Assembly: GCF_021325795.1 (NCBI RefSeq)
Contig: NZ_JAHPZX010000008.1
Coordinates: 186,001 to 250,000, forward strand
Length of the DNA: 64,000 bases
Reading direction: 5' to 3'
Source: Bordetella sp. LUAb4
Lineage (GTDB): Bacteria > Pseudomonadota > Gammaproteobacteria > Burkholderiales > Burkholderiaceae_B
The first letter of the stretch is position 1; each line of letters opens with the position of its first letter. Both the position numbers and the translations under genes were made by a program. Positions 15,817 through 25,619 of this stretch are shown here, in pieces. The notes under the pieces were generated by a model. It saw only the letters and a program-made list of their open reading frames with translations. It was not told where the DNA came from and made no database searches.

Positions 15817-18078
15817 TCAGGCTTTGAACGTGAACTTCGACAAGGGCATGCTGCGCACGCGCTGTCCCGTCAGCGTGGCCACCGCATTGGCCACGGCCGG
15901 TGGAATGGCCGGCAGCGGCGGCTCGCCGATGCCACCCATCTTCTCGCCGCTCTCGATGATGCGCACGTGCACGCGCGCCATGCGGCCTGGCGGCAAGATG
16001 GGGTACATGTCGTAGTTGCGCGCGAGCGGCTTGCCCTGCTCGTAGACCGCCTGTTCCAGCAGCACCTGCGACAGGCCCAGCGCGACGGCGCCGTTGACCT
16101 GATGCTCGATGATGGCCGGGTTCACGATGGAGCCGGGATCGATGGCCTGCCAGATATCGTGCACCACCACCTGACCTTCCTTGTCGATCGACACTTCCGC
16201 GATCGCCGCGGCCTGGGTGCCGAAGGGCGATGCCATGGCGACACCGCGCGCGCGCCGCGTGCCGTCCTCGGCCGTGTAGGGTCCGCGCTTCCAGCCGCCG
16301 GACAGCTCACCCACGGCCTGCAGCAGCTTGGTCAATCGTTGATTGCCCTGCAGCAGCTTCATGCGCAGGGCGTAAGGATCCTGTCCGCCTTTGTCGGCCA
16401 CCTCGTCCAGGAAGGCTTCGTAGAAGAAGTCGTTCATGGAATTGCCCACCGAGCGCCAGTAGCCCAGCATCATCGGGGTCTTCACATAGAGCTGGGCGAT
16501 ACGCCGGTTCGGAATGGCGTAGGATTTGCCGGCCAATCCTTCGACAGCGCCCGGGTCGAGCTTGTCGGCCTTCTTGTTGGCGATGCCTTCAGTCGGACCT
16601 TCCGTCGCGCTGATCGCTTCCAGGGCCACGGGCATGCCGTCGGCGTCCAGCGCGGCGCGGAAACGCACCGCTGCCATGGGACGGCAGACATCGCGCAGGA
16701 ATTCTTCCTCGCGGCTCCAGATGACCTTGACCGGACGACCCACCGCCTTGGCCAGTTCTATCGCCTGCGGGAAAGGATTGGCGGTGTTGTAGAGAAAATG
16801 GCGGCCGAAGAAACCACCCAACATGGGCGAATGCACGGTGATCTGCTTGGGATCCAGGCCGGTGCGCTTGACGATGTCCGCGAGGAACACGTCCTGAGCC
16901 TGATTGGGTATCCACAGTTCGAGCGAACCGTCCGCATTGAAACGCGCCAGGGTCGAAGACGGCTCCAACTGCGCATGGCGCAGATACTGGCTGTCGTAGG
17001 TCGCGCTGACCACGGTCTTGGCGTTCTGGAAAGCCTGGGCCATATCGCCTTCCGTCTCGGCGTCCACGCCCGGACCGGTCTGGCGGGCCAGGCTGTCGCG
17101 AAACGCGGCCGTCGAAAAGTCAGCGGGCATGACACGCAGCGCTGAATCGGCGGCGGCCTCACGCCAATCGACCTGCACGGCTTCCACGGCGCGCTTGGCG
17201 TCCCACCACCGCTCCGCCACCACCGCCACCGCGCCGGGCAGGCGGTGCACGGAATGCACCCCGGGCATCGCCTTGACCTGATCTTCGTTGCGCAGGGCGC
17301 CCACCGTCATGCCCAGGCGAGGCGCATGTTGCACGGCTGCGTGCAGCATGCCGTCGACGCGCATGTCGATGGTGTACATCGCCTTGCCGGTCGACTTGTC
17401 GCGCACGTCCACCCGTTGCACCGGCTTGCCTATCCAGCGGAACTGGGCCGGGTCGCGTAGTTTCACGCTGCCGGGATCGGGCACGGGCAGGTCCATGGCG
17501 GCACCCGCCAGCTCGCCATAGGTGAAGGCGCGGCCGGACGCCGCGTGCATTACGCGGCCAGGTTGCGTGGTCAGCTCGCTCGCCGGGATGTCCCAGCGAT
17601 TGGCGGCCGCCTGCAACAGCATCGCGCGCGCCAGGGCGCCCAGCCGGCGCATATTGGCATAGCCGAAGCGCACGGACGAACTGCCGCCGGTGATGCGCCG
17701 GCCGCTATCCATGACGACGTAGTCGCTACCAGGGGGCGCGCTTTCCACGACGAAGGTCGCGGGATCGGCATCCAGCTCTTCGCCGACGATCTGCGCCATG
17801 GCGGTGTAGATGCCCTGCCCGCCTTCGACGAAGGCACTCTGCAGACGTATGGTGTTGTCCGGCCGGATTTCCAGGAAAGCGGGGACCTTGGTGGCGCGGG
17901 CCGGAGCGGCGGCCGCGGCTTGCGCGCGCGCCGTGCCGACGGGCAGGCCGAAGCCCAGCACGAAAGCGCCGGCGGCGGTGCCGGCCGACGCCAGCAGGAA
18001 ACGGCGGCGAGAGAGGTTCGTGGCTTGTGCCGTCGGGAACGCATCGTCCGCGACGGTGGGGTTCGAGAGATTATCCAT
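15817..18078 (-). CDS. Molybdopterin-binding hydroxylase subunit (IorB-like)
   Basis: 753 residues from the ATG at 18078, whose A is also the last base of the upstream stop codon (TAATG). A twin-arginine signal (NLSRRRFLLASAG) sends the folded enzyme to the periplasm. The body has aldehyde oxidase/xanthine dehydrogenase large-subunit blocks, including FVEGGQGIYTAMAQIVGEELD, GGFFGRHFLYNTANPFPQAIELAK and GVAMASPFGTQAAAIAEVS. The arrangement with a separate small 2Fe-2S subunit and a cytochrome matches isoquinoline 1-oxidoreductase and related N-heterocycle or aldehyde hydroxylases. The true substrate is unknown. Confidence 0.88.
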   Translation of the reverse strand: MDNLSNPTVADDAFPTAQATNLSRRRFLLASAGTAAGAFVLGFGLPVGTARAQAAAAAPARATKVPAFLEIRPDNTIRLQSAFVEGGQGIYTAMAQIVGEELDADPATFVVESAPPGSDYVVMDSGRRITGGSSSVRFGYANMRRLGALARAMLLQAAANRWDIPASELTTQPGRVMHAASGRAFTYGELAGAAMDLPVPDPGSVKLRDPAQFRWIGKPVQRVDVRDKSTGKAMYTIDMRVDGMLHAAVQHAPRLGMTVGALRNEDQVKAMPGVHSVHRLPGAVAVVAERWWDAKRAVEAVQVDWREAAADSALRVMPADFSTAAFRDSLARQTGPGVDAETEGDMAQAFQNAKTVVSATYDSQYLRHAQLEPSSTLARFNADGSLELWIPNQAQDVFLADIVKRTGLDPKQITVHSPMLGGFFGRHFLYNTANPFPQAIELAKAVGRPVKVIWSREEEFLRDVCRPMAAVRFRAALDADGMPVALEAISATEGPTEGIANKKADKLDPGAVEGLAGKSYAIPNRRIAQLYVKTPMMLGYWRSVGNSMNDFFYEAFLDEVADKGGQDPYALRMKLLQGNQRLTKLLQAVGELSGGWKRGPYTAEDGTRRARGVAMASPFGTQAAAIAEVSIDKEGQVVVHDIWQAIDPGSIVNPAIIEHQVNGAVALGLSQVLLEQAVYEQGKPLARNYDMYPILPPGRMARVHVRIIESGEKMGGIGEPPLPAIPPAVANAVATLTGQRVRSMPLSKFTFKA

Positions 18079-18542
18079 TACACGCTCCCCGGGGTACGGG
18101 TCGCGGCAAGGTCGTGCACCGCCGCGTTGATGGCGTTGTACGTGCCGCAACGACAGAGATTGATCATCGCGGCGGCGATCTCTTCGTTAGAGGGATTGGG
18201 TACCTGCTTGATCAAGGCCGTCGCGGCCATGACCTGACCCGACTGGCAGTAGCCACATTGCGGTACTTGATGCTTGATCCAGGCGGCGACGACACGCTTG
18301 CCGACGCTATCGTCCTCGATGGCTTCGATGGTGGTGATGTGCTTGCCCGCCATGCCGTCGACGGGCGTCACACAGGAACGCATCGCCACGCCATCGACCA
18401 TCACCGTACAGGCGCCGCATTGCGCCAGGCCACAGCCGTATTTGGTGCCTGTCATACCCAGCTCGTCGCGGATCACCCACAACAAAGGGGTATCGGCGCT
18501 GGACTGGATCTGATGCAGCTTGCCGTTGATTTCGAGTTCCAT
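18078..18542 (-). CDS. 2Fe-2S subunit of molybdenum hydroxylase (IorA-like)
   Basis: 154 residues from the ATG at 18542; the frame stays open further upstream, but family homology begins at MELEINGK. The plant-type cluster ligands are Cys37, Cys42, Cys45 and Cys57 (CGLAQCGACTV ... RSC). The second cluster uses Cys96, Cys99, Cys130 and Cys132 (QCGYCQSGQ ... NLCRCG). No signal peptide is present, so it probably rides to the periplasm with the Tat-targeted large subunit. It is first in the three-gene operon. Confidence 0.9.
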   Translation of the reverse strand: MELEINGKLHQIQSSADTPLLWVIRDELGMTGTKYGCGLAQCGACTVMVDGVAMRSCVTPVDGMAGKHITTIEAIEDDSVGKRVVAAWIKHQVPQCGYCQSGQVMAATALIKQVPNPSNEEIAAAMINLCRCGTYNAINAAVHDLAATRTPGSV

Positions 18543-19061
18543 GGGTCTTTCCTCGTGACGAAGAAGTCGGCCGTGGCGGCCGGCATTCCGTATTGCTGTA
18601 TGCGGCGGCGACGGAGGCGAGAAAAACCAGGGGCCGAGCACCGCCAATCGCGGGAACGTTATCACGCGAACTGCTGAGTTGCTGCTGAAAATTTCACCTT
18701 GCGACTGCAAGAAAGGCGCTTTGTGAGCGAATTGCTGGAGAAACGGGCAAGGGGGAATGGGGCTCGCCGTGGGCGCGGGGGCGCGGCTACAGAGAGGGAG
18801 ACCAGGCAGCGTTTCGTTCTTTCGATATGTATATTCAAATACAGCGAAAATACGGAACAAAACTAGGCAAATTTTTTGTGGCTATTTATTTAGGTTTATT
18901 AATGCCATGACCTCTTGAGGGATCTGCTCCCCCTGCCGGGGAAGCAGATTTTTGATCGGATGCGGCGTTGCCCAAGTCCCAGGAACCATTCAAGTATGGC
19001 GCGCGACCTAAGGCCTCACATCGGCGCAGCCGACACCGCTTCCACCTTTGCGAGTTCTCTC
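18543..19061. other. 519-base intergenic region, AT-rich, with orphan terminator
   Basis: This gap separates the divergent iorA-like gene and the hypothetical gene at 19062. Bases 18810-18905 are strikingly AT-rich for this genome (TATGTATATTCAAATACAG, ATTTATTTAGG). A strong intrinsic terminator on the + strand lies at 18922-18953. The layout suggests promoters plus a short transcript or leader. No coding potential beyond chance ORFs is seen. Confidence 0.55.
18922..18953 (+). terminator. Intrinsic terminator (or attenuator)
   Basis: ATCTGCTCCCC pairs with GGGG-A-AGCAGAT around a short CTGCC-type loop, with one bulged A. A run of five T follows directly. The orientation is + strand. No gene ends upstream on that strand, so it would end a short untranslated RNA or attenuate the gene at 19062. 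Confidence 0.7.
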
Positions 19062-19778
19062 ATGAGCATATCCATCGCCCGCCACCTACCCACGCCGGCG
19101 TTCGCACAGACACATCAGCCGCTTGCCGCCTTTCCCGAAAACAGCTATTGGCTCCTGGCCGATGAATCACCCAAGCAAGGCCTGGGCCTGATCGACGAAC
19201 AATCAGCGTTCGACCTGCCCTCTGCCGACGGTTCATCGAAACGTGGTTTGCGCTTACCCATACCCAGGAAAGAGGCGCGCGCGCGACGGGACGTTACCAA
19301 GGACGTCGTCCATGGACAACGCATTTTTGTCCATCACGTCAATAGCGAAGACAATGACATACCGGACAACCTCGAAGCGCTGCGGCAAGCACGATATACC
19401 ACGACCGCCGAGGCCGAAGCCGCATTGGATAAGCTCGATGGCATCGTCCAGTTCTACGCGCCCTATCAGGCAAAAGCCTTCATGGACCACGTCAGAGAGT
19501 TCGTGGATACCGCCAGTCAATACACACGCAGCATCCGCATCTCGGTATCGATGGGCATCAACCTCACGCATGTGGAAGGTATCTCCCCCGACGCTGCCGA
19601 CCTGCTCGTCGCCAACCGCTTGAGAGAAGCCGTGCGCAGCAAGTTCGGCAACATACCCGTGGAAACGCGCGCCATCCACCCTGACGACGTCCAGGGAGTG
19701 GTAATCCTGTGGGAAGCGTTCGACGGGCCCGCTTCCAACATCAGCATGACACACAGGACACAGCACAGTGAATTCTGA
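19062..19778 (+). CDS. Uncharacterised protein, family member A of five
   Basis: 238 residues from the ATG at 19062 (chosen because upstream codons overlap the terminator). The first ~100 residues look disordered and lack a Sec signal. The C-terminal part has helix (FYAPYQAKAFMDHVREFVDTA), strand (RSIRISVSMGINL), helix (LLVANRLREAVRSKFG) and strand (QGVVILWEAF). The same order appears in the proteins at 23715, 25620, 26307 and 27051. I do not recognise a known family. It converges with gudD. Confidence 0.65.
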   Translation: MSISIARHLPTPAFAQTHQPLAAFPENSYWLLADESPKQGLGLIDEQSAFDLPSADGSSKRGLRLPIPRKEARARRDVTKDVVHGQRIFVHHVNSEDNDIPDNLEALRQARYTTTAEAEAALDKLDGIVQFYAPYQAKAFMDHVREFVDTASQYTRSIRISVSMGINLTHVEGISPDAADLLVANRLREAVRSKFGNIPVETRAIHPDDVQGVVILWEAFDGPASNISMTHRTQHSEF

Positions 19779-19838
19779 CAGGGCGCGCGTGTCTTGAGAT
19801 CAGCGCGCGAGGCACGGCATGCGACCCGATGTGCGACC

Positions 19839-21194
19839 TCAGCGCACCAGGCAAGGCCGCTTGTTGTCGAACTTCCACCCCGGCACCAGGAACTGCATGG
19901 CCGTGGCGTCGTCGCGCGCGCCCAGCGCGTACTGCAAGTACAGCTGGTGCGCCTGCTCCACCGCATCCATATCCAGTTCGATACCCAAGCCGCCACGCGT
20001 GGGCAACTGCACGTAGCCATTCTCGATGCGCAAGGGATTACGCGTCAGATGCTGGCCGTCCTGCCAGATCCAGTGCGTGTCGATCGCCGTGACACGCCCC
20101 GGCGCGGCGGCGCCAACGTGCGTGAACATGGCCAGCGACACATCGAAGTGATTGTTGGAATGCGAACCCCAGGTCAGCCCAAAGGCCTGGCAGGTCTGTG
20201 CCACGCGCACCGAGCCCTGCATGGTCCAGAAATGCGGATCCGCCAGCGGGATATCCACTGACTGCAGCGACAAGGCATGCGCCATCTCGCGCCAATCCGT
20301 GGCGACCATATTGGTGGCCGTGGGCAAACCCGTGGCGCGGCGGAATTCGGCCATGACTTCGCGGCCGGAATACACGCCCTCGGCGCCGCAGGGATCCTCG
20401 GCATAGGCCATCACGCCATGCAGGTCGCGGCACAGGCGCACGGCGTCCTTCAGCAACCAGCCACCATTGGGATCCAGCGTGATGCGCGCGCGTGGGAAGC
20501 GCTCATGCAAGGCGCGGATCGCTTCGACTTCTTCCTCGCCGCTCAGCACGCCGCCCTTCAGCTTGAAATCCTCGAAGCCGTAGCGCGCATACGCCGCCTC
20601 CGCCAGCTTGACGATGGCTTGGGGCGTCAACGCTTCTTCGTGGCGCAGGCGCAGCCAGTCGTCCTGTTCTTCAGGCGCGGTCTGATACGGCAGATTGGTC
20701 TTGCGCCGGTCGCCCACATAGAACAGATAGCCCAGCATCTGCACCGACGTACGCTGCACGCCCTCGCCCAACAGCGCCGCCACGGGCACGTCCAGGAACT
20801 GGCCCAGCAGATCCAGCAATGCCGACTCGGCGGCGGTCACCGCATGGATGGTGACGCGCAGATCGAACGTCTGCTGGCCACGGCCGCCGCTGTCGCGGCC
20901 ACCGAACTGGCGCCGCATGTCGTTCAACACGGCCTGGTAATCGCCCAGCGCGCGGCCGAGCAGCAAGGGCCGCGCGTCCTCCAGCGTGGCGCGGATCTTC
21001 TCGCCACCGGGGACTTCACCGACGCCCTGGCGGCCCGAGCTGTCGGTCAGGATCAGCAGGTTGCGCGTGAAGAAAGGCGCGTGCGCACCGCTCAGGTTGA
21101 GCAACATGGCGTCGTGGCCGGCCACCGGCACGACACGCACATCGGTGATGACGGGCGCGCGGCCCGGAGGTTCGTGGGGGGAGCAAGAAGACAT
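19839..21194 (-). CDS. gudD: Glucarate dehydratase
   Basis: 451 residues. It converts D-glucarate (and usually L-idarate) to 5-keto-4-deoxy-D-glucarate. All enolase-superfamily residues are in glucarate dehydratase spacing: Lys211-x-Lys213 (FKLKGG), Asp241 and Asn243 (LDPNGGW), Glu266, Glu272, Asn295 (TNMVATDW), Asp319 and His345 (GSHSNNHFD). Each lies six residues after the position I recall for the E. coli enzyme. It sits 68 bases after a Bug receptor on the same strand, and a divergent LacI regulator lies beyond, forming a compact aldarate-use locus. Confidence 0.93.
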   Translation of the reverse strand: MSSCSPHEPPGRAPVITDVRVVPVAGHDAMLLNLSGAHAPFFTRNLLILTDSSGRQGVGEVPGGEKIRATLEDARPLLLGRALGDYQAVLNDMRRQFGGRDSGGRGQQTFDLRVTIHAVTAAESALLDLLGQFLDVPVAALLGEGVQRTSVQMLGYLFYVGDRRKTNLPYQTAPEEQDDWLRLRHEEALTPQAIVKLAEAAYARYGFEDFKLKGGVLSGEEEVEAIRALHERFPRARITLDPNGGWLLKDAVRLCRDLHGVMAYAEDPCGAEGVYSGREVMAEFRRATGLPTATNMVATDWREMAHALSLQSVDIPLADPHFWTMQGSVRVAQTCQAFGLTWGSHSNNHFDVSLAMFTHVGAAAPGRVTAIDTHWIWQDGQHLTRNPLRIENGYVQLPTRGGLGIELDMDAVEQAHQLYLQYALGARDDATAMQFLVPGWKFDNKRPCLVR

Positions 21195-21262
21195 GGTCGG
21201 TTTCCAACTGCTGGGCCGGCCGCCTGCGCGGCCGAAGTTCTGAAAAGGATGGCTGCCAAGGT

Positions 21263-22246
21263 TTACTGCAAAGTGATGTGCCCTGTATCGATGACCTGCT
21301 TCCAGCGCGCGCTTTCCTTGGCCTGGAACTTGGCGAAATCATCCGGCGAACTGGCCACGACTTCCAGGCCGACATCGGTAAAGGGCTTGCTGACGGCGGG
21401 GTCCTTGACCGCTTCGACCAGCGCGTCGCTGATCTGCTTCTTCAGGTCGGCCGGCAAGCCCTTGGGCGCCACGATGGCCTGCCATGCATAGACTTCCAAG
21501 CCAGGCATCTTCAGCTCGTCGAAGGTGGGCACGTCGGGCAGCACCGGCGAACGCTTGGTGCCGGTGATGGCAATGGCCTTGAGCTTGCCGGCCTTGATGT
21601 GCGCCAGCACCGCGTTGAGGTTCTGGAAGGACATGTCGACCTGGCCGCCCAGCAGATCCGAGATCGCCGGTGCGCCGCCTTTATAAGGCACATGCAGGCC
21701 CTTGGTGTCCGTCTTCTGCCAGAACAACTCGGCGGTCAGGTGATCGGAGGAACCGGCCCCCGACGTCGCGAAGCTGATCTCGCCCGGCTTGGCCTTGAGC
21801 AGCGCCAGCACGTCCTGGATGGAATTGATCTTGGGCGCCAGCTTGGGGCTGATCACCAGCACGTTGGGCGTCTGCACCGCCACGCTCAGGTAGGTGAAGT
21901 CCTTGTCCGGGTTGTACGGGATGCCGGGCATCAGATGCTGCGCCACCACCAGGGGAGCCAGGGAGGACACCATCAGCGTGTAGCCATCCGGCGCGGACCG
22001 CGCCACGAAGGCCGCGCCTATGGTGCCGGTGGCGCCTGCCTTGTTCTCGATCACGAAGGACTGCTTGAACTTGTCGCCCAACTTGTTGAACACGGCGCGC
22101 GCCACGGCGTCGGTGGCACCGCCCGGCGGGAAAGGAACGACGACGTTGACGGTCTTTTCGGGCCAGGCGGCGTGAGCCGCCGTGGAAAGCGCCGCCGCGG
22201 CGCAGAGGCCCAGCGCGACCATGCATTGCAATGCCTTGGACTTCAT
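21263..22246 (-). CDS. Bug/TctC-family receptor, likely for glucarate
   Basis: 327 residues with a signal peptide ending near residue 26 (STAAHAAWP). Family blocks are [30 protein letters not shown] and HVPYKGGAP. It is the first gene of the transcript leading into gudD. The operator palindrome lies 90 bases before its ATG. Glucarate or galactarate as ligand is inferred from the operon. Confidence 0.9.
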   Translation of the reverse strand: MKSKALQCMVALGLCAAAALSTAAHAAWPEKTVNVVVPFPPGGATDAVARAVFNKLGDKFKQSFVIENKAGATGTIGAAFVARSAPDGYTLMVSSLAPLVVAQHLMPGIPYNPDKDFTYLSVAVQTPNVLVISPKLAPKINSIQDVLALLKAKPGEISFATSGAGSSDHLTAELFWQKTDTKGLHVPYKGGAPAISDLLGGQVDMSFQNLNAVLAHIKAGKLKAIAITGTKRSPVLPDVPTFDELKMPGLEVYAWQAIVAPKGLPADLKKQISDALVEAVKDPAVSKPFTDVGLEVVASSPDDFAKFQAKESARWKQVIDTGHITLQ

Positions 22247-22335
22247 TCTGTTGTCTCCTGGATAAGTCTTCTAATGAATATTCCGCTGTGGATGGCCCGT
22301 GAACGTCGGCGACATCCGACAAGATGTCTGATGAC

Positions 22336-22351
22336 ATGTTAACGTTAACAT
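22336..22351. promoter_or_regulatory. LacI-family operator, perfect 16-bp palindrome
   Basis: ATGTTAACGTTAACAT is a perfect palindrome with the central CG step usual for LacI/PurR-type operators. It lies between the divergent Bug-gudD operon (start 22246) and the lacI-type gene (start 22415). It can serve both repression of the operon and autoregulation. Confidence 0.8.
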
Positions 22352-22414
22352 CCCGCGTTTGACGTAGTATTCATCGTTAGCCGACAGAAATACACCAGGG
22401 AATACCCTAGGATC

Positions 22415-23464
22415 ATGAGCGCAGACCCCGATCAAACCGACTTCCCCGGCCGCCAGCAGGACAAAGGCGGCGTCACGCTGCGGGAAGTAGCGCGTGCTGC
22501 CAACGTGTCGATGATCACGGTGTCGCGCGCCATCAACAATCCCCAGCAGGTCTCAGCGATCACGCTGGAGAAAGTCAACGCCGCCGTCCAGGCCCTGGGC
22601 TACGTGCCCAATCTCATGGCGGGCGGACTGCGGTCTTCGCGCAGTTATCTGGTGATGGCCCTGGTACCCACTATCACGGGCTCGCTGTTCAGCGGCATGC
22701 TGGAGGCGCTGACCGCATCGCTGGAGGCCAAAGGCTATCAGCTCATGGTGGGCCAGATCGGCTATGAACAGGCCCACGAAAAATCGCGCGAGGACGCATT
22801 GCTGCGCGCCATCATCGGCCGCCGCCCGGACGGCATCGTGCTCACCGGCATCATGCATTCGGCGCAAGGCCGCCAGTTGCTCAAGTCATCCGGCATCCCC
22901 GTGGTGGAGACCTGGGACAGCACGCCGACGCCCATCGACATGCTGCTCAGCCTGTCGCACGACGCCATCGGCCGCGCGGTCTGCGACTATCTGCACGGCG
23001 CCGGCAAGTCACGTTGCGCCATCCTGTCGGGCGATGACGAGCGCGCGCAGCGCCGCGCCGCAGGCTACCGGCGCCGCGCCCGAGAGCTGGGCCTGCCGGA
23101 ACCCCTGGTGCATCCGGTGCCGGCACCCACCACGCACGCCGATGGCCGGGCGGGCCTGCGTGCCGTGCTGGCCCGGGACCCATCGATACAAGCGGTTTTC
23201 TGCACGTCGGACATGATGGCCATCGGCGTCATCACCGAAGCCGTGGCACAGGGCTTGTCCTTGCCCGGCCAGTTGGCGGTCATGGGTTTTGGCGACATGG
23301 ACATCGCCGCCTCGATGACGCCCAGCCTGACCACCGTCCGCGTGGACGGCGCGGCCATCGGCGCCACGGCAGCCGACATGATCGCCACGCGCGCCAATGG
23401 CCACGTGCCGGCGCAAGCCGTGGTGGACATCGGCTTCAGCATCGTGAAGCGCGACAGCGCGTAG
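22415..23464 (+). CDS. LacI-family regulator of the glucarate operon
   Basis: 349 residues. The DNA-binding domain (VTLREVARAANVSMITVSRAINNPQQVS, then the hinge ALGYVPNLMAGGLRSSRS) is followed by a periplasmic-binding-like effector domain from residue 80 on. Its ATG follows the perfect palindrome by 63 bases. Related regulators of gluconate and glucarate genes share the hinge style. Effector and targets are inferred from the divergent Bug-gudD operon. Confidence 0.9.
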   Translation: MSADPDQTDFPGRQQDKGGVTLREVARAANVSMITVSRAINNPQQVSAITLEKVNAAVQALGYVPNLMAGGLRSSRSYLVMALVPTITGSLFSGMLEALTASLEAKGYQLMVGQIGYEQAHEKSREDALLRAIIGRRPDGIVLTGIMHSAQGRQLLKSSGIPVVETWDSTPTPIDMLLSLSHDAIGRAVCDYLHGAGKSRCAILSGDDERAQRRAAGYRRRARELGLPEPLVHPVPAPTTHADGRAGLRAVLARDPSIQAVFCTSDMMAIGVITEAVAQGLSLPGQLAVMGFGDMDIAASMTPSLTTVRVDGAAIGATAADMIATRANGHVPAQAVVDIGFSIVKRDSA

Positions 23465-23714
23465 TGGAAGCACGTCGCGTGAAACATCATGCGAGGTGCC
23501 GTGTGACGCATACCGGCGCGTAGCGGGCGGGCGCGGCTCATCCCCATCGCGCGGGGCGGCCTGCGCCGGCAATCTTCCATGGAACCAATCGCGGCACCCG
23601 TGCGAACTCAGAGGCCCGTGCACACGCACGCCTTGCGATAGTGCGTTCATGTCGCCGCCATCCGGCAATCGACGCGATCCGCCTATCGGTCCTCAAATTC
23701 CACCAGGCGCCATC

Positions 23715-24374
23715 ATGCAGATAGAAAACGTCCGCCATACCCTCCCCGCCTCCGCGTCCGCGCCGGCCACGGCCGCCGATAATTCCAGCATCGAAAAACT
23801 GGGCGAGGCGGCGCCCGACACCAAGGAAGCGATGCGACGCTGCATGCTGTCGTCCACGCCGCCCGCGCACAAGATCATGGCCAACGAGCAGGAGCAAACC
23901 AAGATCGAAAACAAAAGGGCGTGGCTGGCCAAGCCTCCACCCGTCGACGCAACGGCCGATTACGCGTCAAAGCGGGCAAGGAAGACGGCAAGCCTGGCAC
24001 ACATCATCGAGACTGAAGCACGGCGTATCGGCGACGAGATAAAGGCCCTTATCGAGGATTACCGAACAAAGGCGGCCGGCGCTAGAAACAAGCCTTTGCC
24101 CCCGCTGATCAACATCTACAGCGACACGGAACAGGTGCCGGCCGACCCGTTCGCCTTCAGCCCGGATAACATCGACGCCCGCATGGCTGACGCCATCAAG
24201 CGCTACCTGATCAAGGAGAACATCGGCAATGGAAGGTACATCGAGATCGTACCGGTCCGCCCGGCGGAGCCGGACATGATGGCCTCGCTGACTTTCGAAT
24301 CCAACTTCTCCGAGGCGGCCATGTTCAGTTGCATAAGGCTCTCGGGGCCGACCAAGAGCTTCATCTACGCTTGA
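23715..24374 (+). CDS. Uncharacterised protein, family member B of five
   Basis: 219 residues from the ATG at 23715. The N-terminal ~100 residues are charged and probably disordered, without a signal peptide. The C-terminal pattern is helix (LAHIIETEARRIGDEIKALIEDY), strand (PPLINIYSD), helix (RMADAIKRYLIKENIG) and strands (GRYIEIVPV, MASLTFES). The helix block AIKRYLIKE resembles EVKRYVLEQ of the protein at 27051 and LLKRELIRLG of the one at 25620. No function is recognised. The quinone-reductase gene starts 92 bases later. Confidence 0.65.
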   Translation: MQIENVRHTLPASASAPATAADNSSIEKLGEAAPDTKEAMRRCMLSSTPPAHKIMANEQEQTKIENKRAWLAKPPPVDATADYASKRARKTASLAHIIETEARRIGDEIKALIEDYRTKAAGARNKPLPPLINIYSDTEQVPADPFAFSPDNIDARMADAIKRYLIKENIGNGRYIEIVPVRPAEPDMMASLTFESNFSEAAMFSCIRLSGPTKSFIYA

Positions 24375-24466
24375 TCACTACAATCATTGGACCCTGCACC
24401 CACAAAGGCTGGCCCGATGCGCGCATCACGACGCAGCACGGGCTCGCCATCACAAAGGAGACCCCC

Positions 24467-25465
24467 ATGCGGGCGGCGTATTACGAAACACGAGGTCCGG
24501 CGCGCGAGGTGTTGCGCGTCGGTGATATTCCCGCCGAGGAACCCGGTCCCGGCATGCTGCGCCTACGCATCGCGGCGTCGGGCATCAACCCGTCCGACGT
24601 GAAGACGCGCAGCGGCAACAGTCCCAGGCCACAGCCCTGGCCGCGCGTCATCCCGCATCACGATGGCGCCGGCACGGTCGAAGCCGTCGGTAGCGGGGTC
24701 GATCCGCAGCGTATCGGCCAGCGCGTGTGGCTGTACGAATGCCAGATCGATCGCGCCGGCGGCACCGCGGCCGAATATGTCACGGTGCCCGAAGCCTTGG
24801 CCGTGCCCTTGCCCGACAACGTGTCCTTCGACATAGGCGCGGCGCTGGGCGTGCCTGCCTTGACGGCCTGGTTCTGCGCGGACCGCGCGGGTGCGGCGCC
24901 GGGCCGCAATGTCCTGGTGCACGGCGCCGTCGGTGCCGTCGGTTTCTACGCCGCGCAGATGGCGCGGCTGCGCGGGGCCCGCGTGCTGGGGACCGTTTCC
25001 AACGAGCAGCAGGCCGCTGTGGCGCAAGCCGCCGGCATCGAAACCGTGCTGCGCGGCGACGACCTGCCCCTGCGGGCGCGTGAGTGGCTGGAGGCGCAGG
25101 GGCATGCGGCAACCCAATCCAGCTTCGACGGCATCATCGATCTGGACTTTGCCGCCAATCTCGCCGCCAATGTGGAACTGGCAGCGGTCAACGGACGGTT
25201 GGCGGTCTACGCGTCCGACACCAACCTGGAGCCGGCCGTTCCCGTGCGGGCCTTGATGCGCCGCAATCTGCAGGTGGCCTTCCTGTTGCTCTACACCCTG
25301 CCCCTGGAAGAAAAGCGCCGCGCCATCACGGACCTGACCGGCTGGCTGACCCTGGATGCGCTACGGCACCCCGCCATCCATGCCTATCCTCTGGAAGACA
25401 TCGCCTCGGCGCATGAAGCCGTGGAAACACGGCGGCACGTGGGCAAGGTGATTGTCCGGCTCTGA
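24467..25465 (+). CDS. NADPH:quinone reductase-like MDR oxidoreductase
   Basis: 332 residues from the ATG at 24467, with AAAGGAG seven bases upstream. A GroES-like N-terminal half (MRAAYYETRGPAREVLRVGDIPAEEPGPGMLRLRIAASGINPSDVKTRSG) is followed by a Rossmann domain (VLVHGAVGAVGFYAAQMARLRGARVLGT). The zinc ligands of alcohol dehydrogenases are absent, which fits the zeta-crystallin/QOR group using NADPH. It stands alone between two uncharacterised genes. The substrate is unknown. Confidence 0.85.
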   Translation: MRAAYYETRGPAREVLRVGDIPAEEPGPGMLRLRIAASGINPSDVKTRSGNSPRPQPWPRVIPHHDGAGTVEAVGSGVDPQRIGQRVWLYECQIDRAGGTAAEYVTVPEALAVPLPDNVSFDIGAALGVPALTAWFCADRAGAAPGRNVLVHGAVGAVGFYAAQMARLRGARVLGTVSNEQQAAVAQAAGIETVLRGDDLPLRAREWLEAQGHAATQSSFDGIIDLDFAANLAANVELAAVNGRLAVYASDTNLEPAVPVRALMRRNLQVAFLLLYTLPLEEKRRAITDLTGWLTLDALRHPAIHAYPLEDIASAHEAVETRRHVGKVIVRL

Positions 25466-25619
25466 ACCAGGCGGGGATCGGGGCAGGCACCTGAAACGGG
25501 CGATTCAAGGAACGAATCAGGCCGAGGTGCAACGAATCGGGGCTTGGCTGCCGATAGTGTTCGGCATATGGCGATCGCTATCGGCAGCCAGCCCTACCCA
25601 ACCCCTTCGGAGTTCCGCC

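Noticed and set aside
14695-17145. 816-residue + strand frame opposite the cytochrome and hydroxylase genes
   Set aside because: High GC keeps the antisense frame open. The translation is His/Arg/Gly-rich nonsense, while the - strand encodes two clear families.
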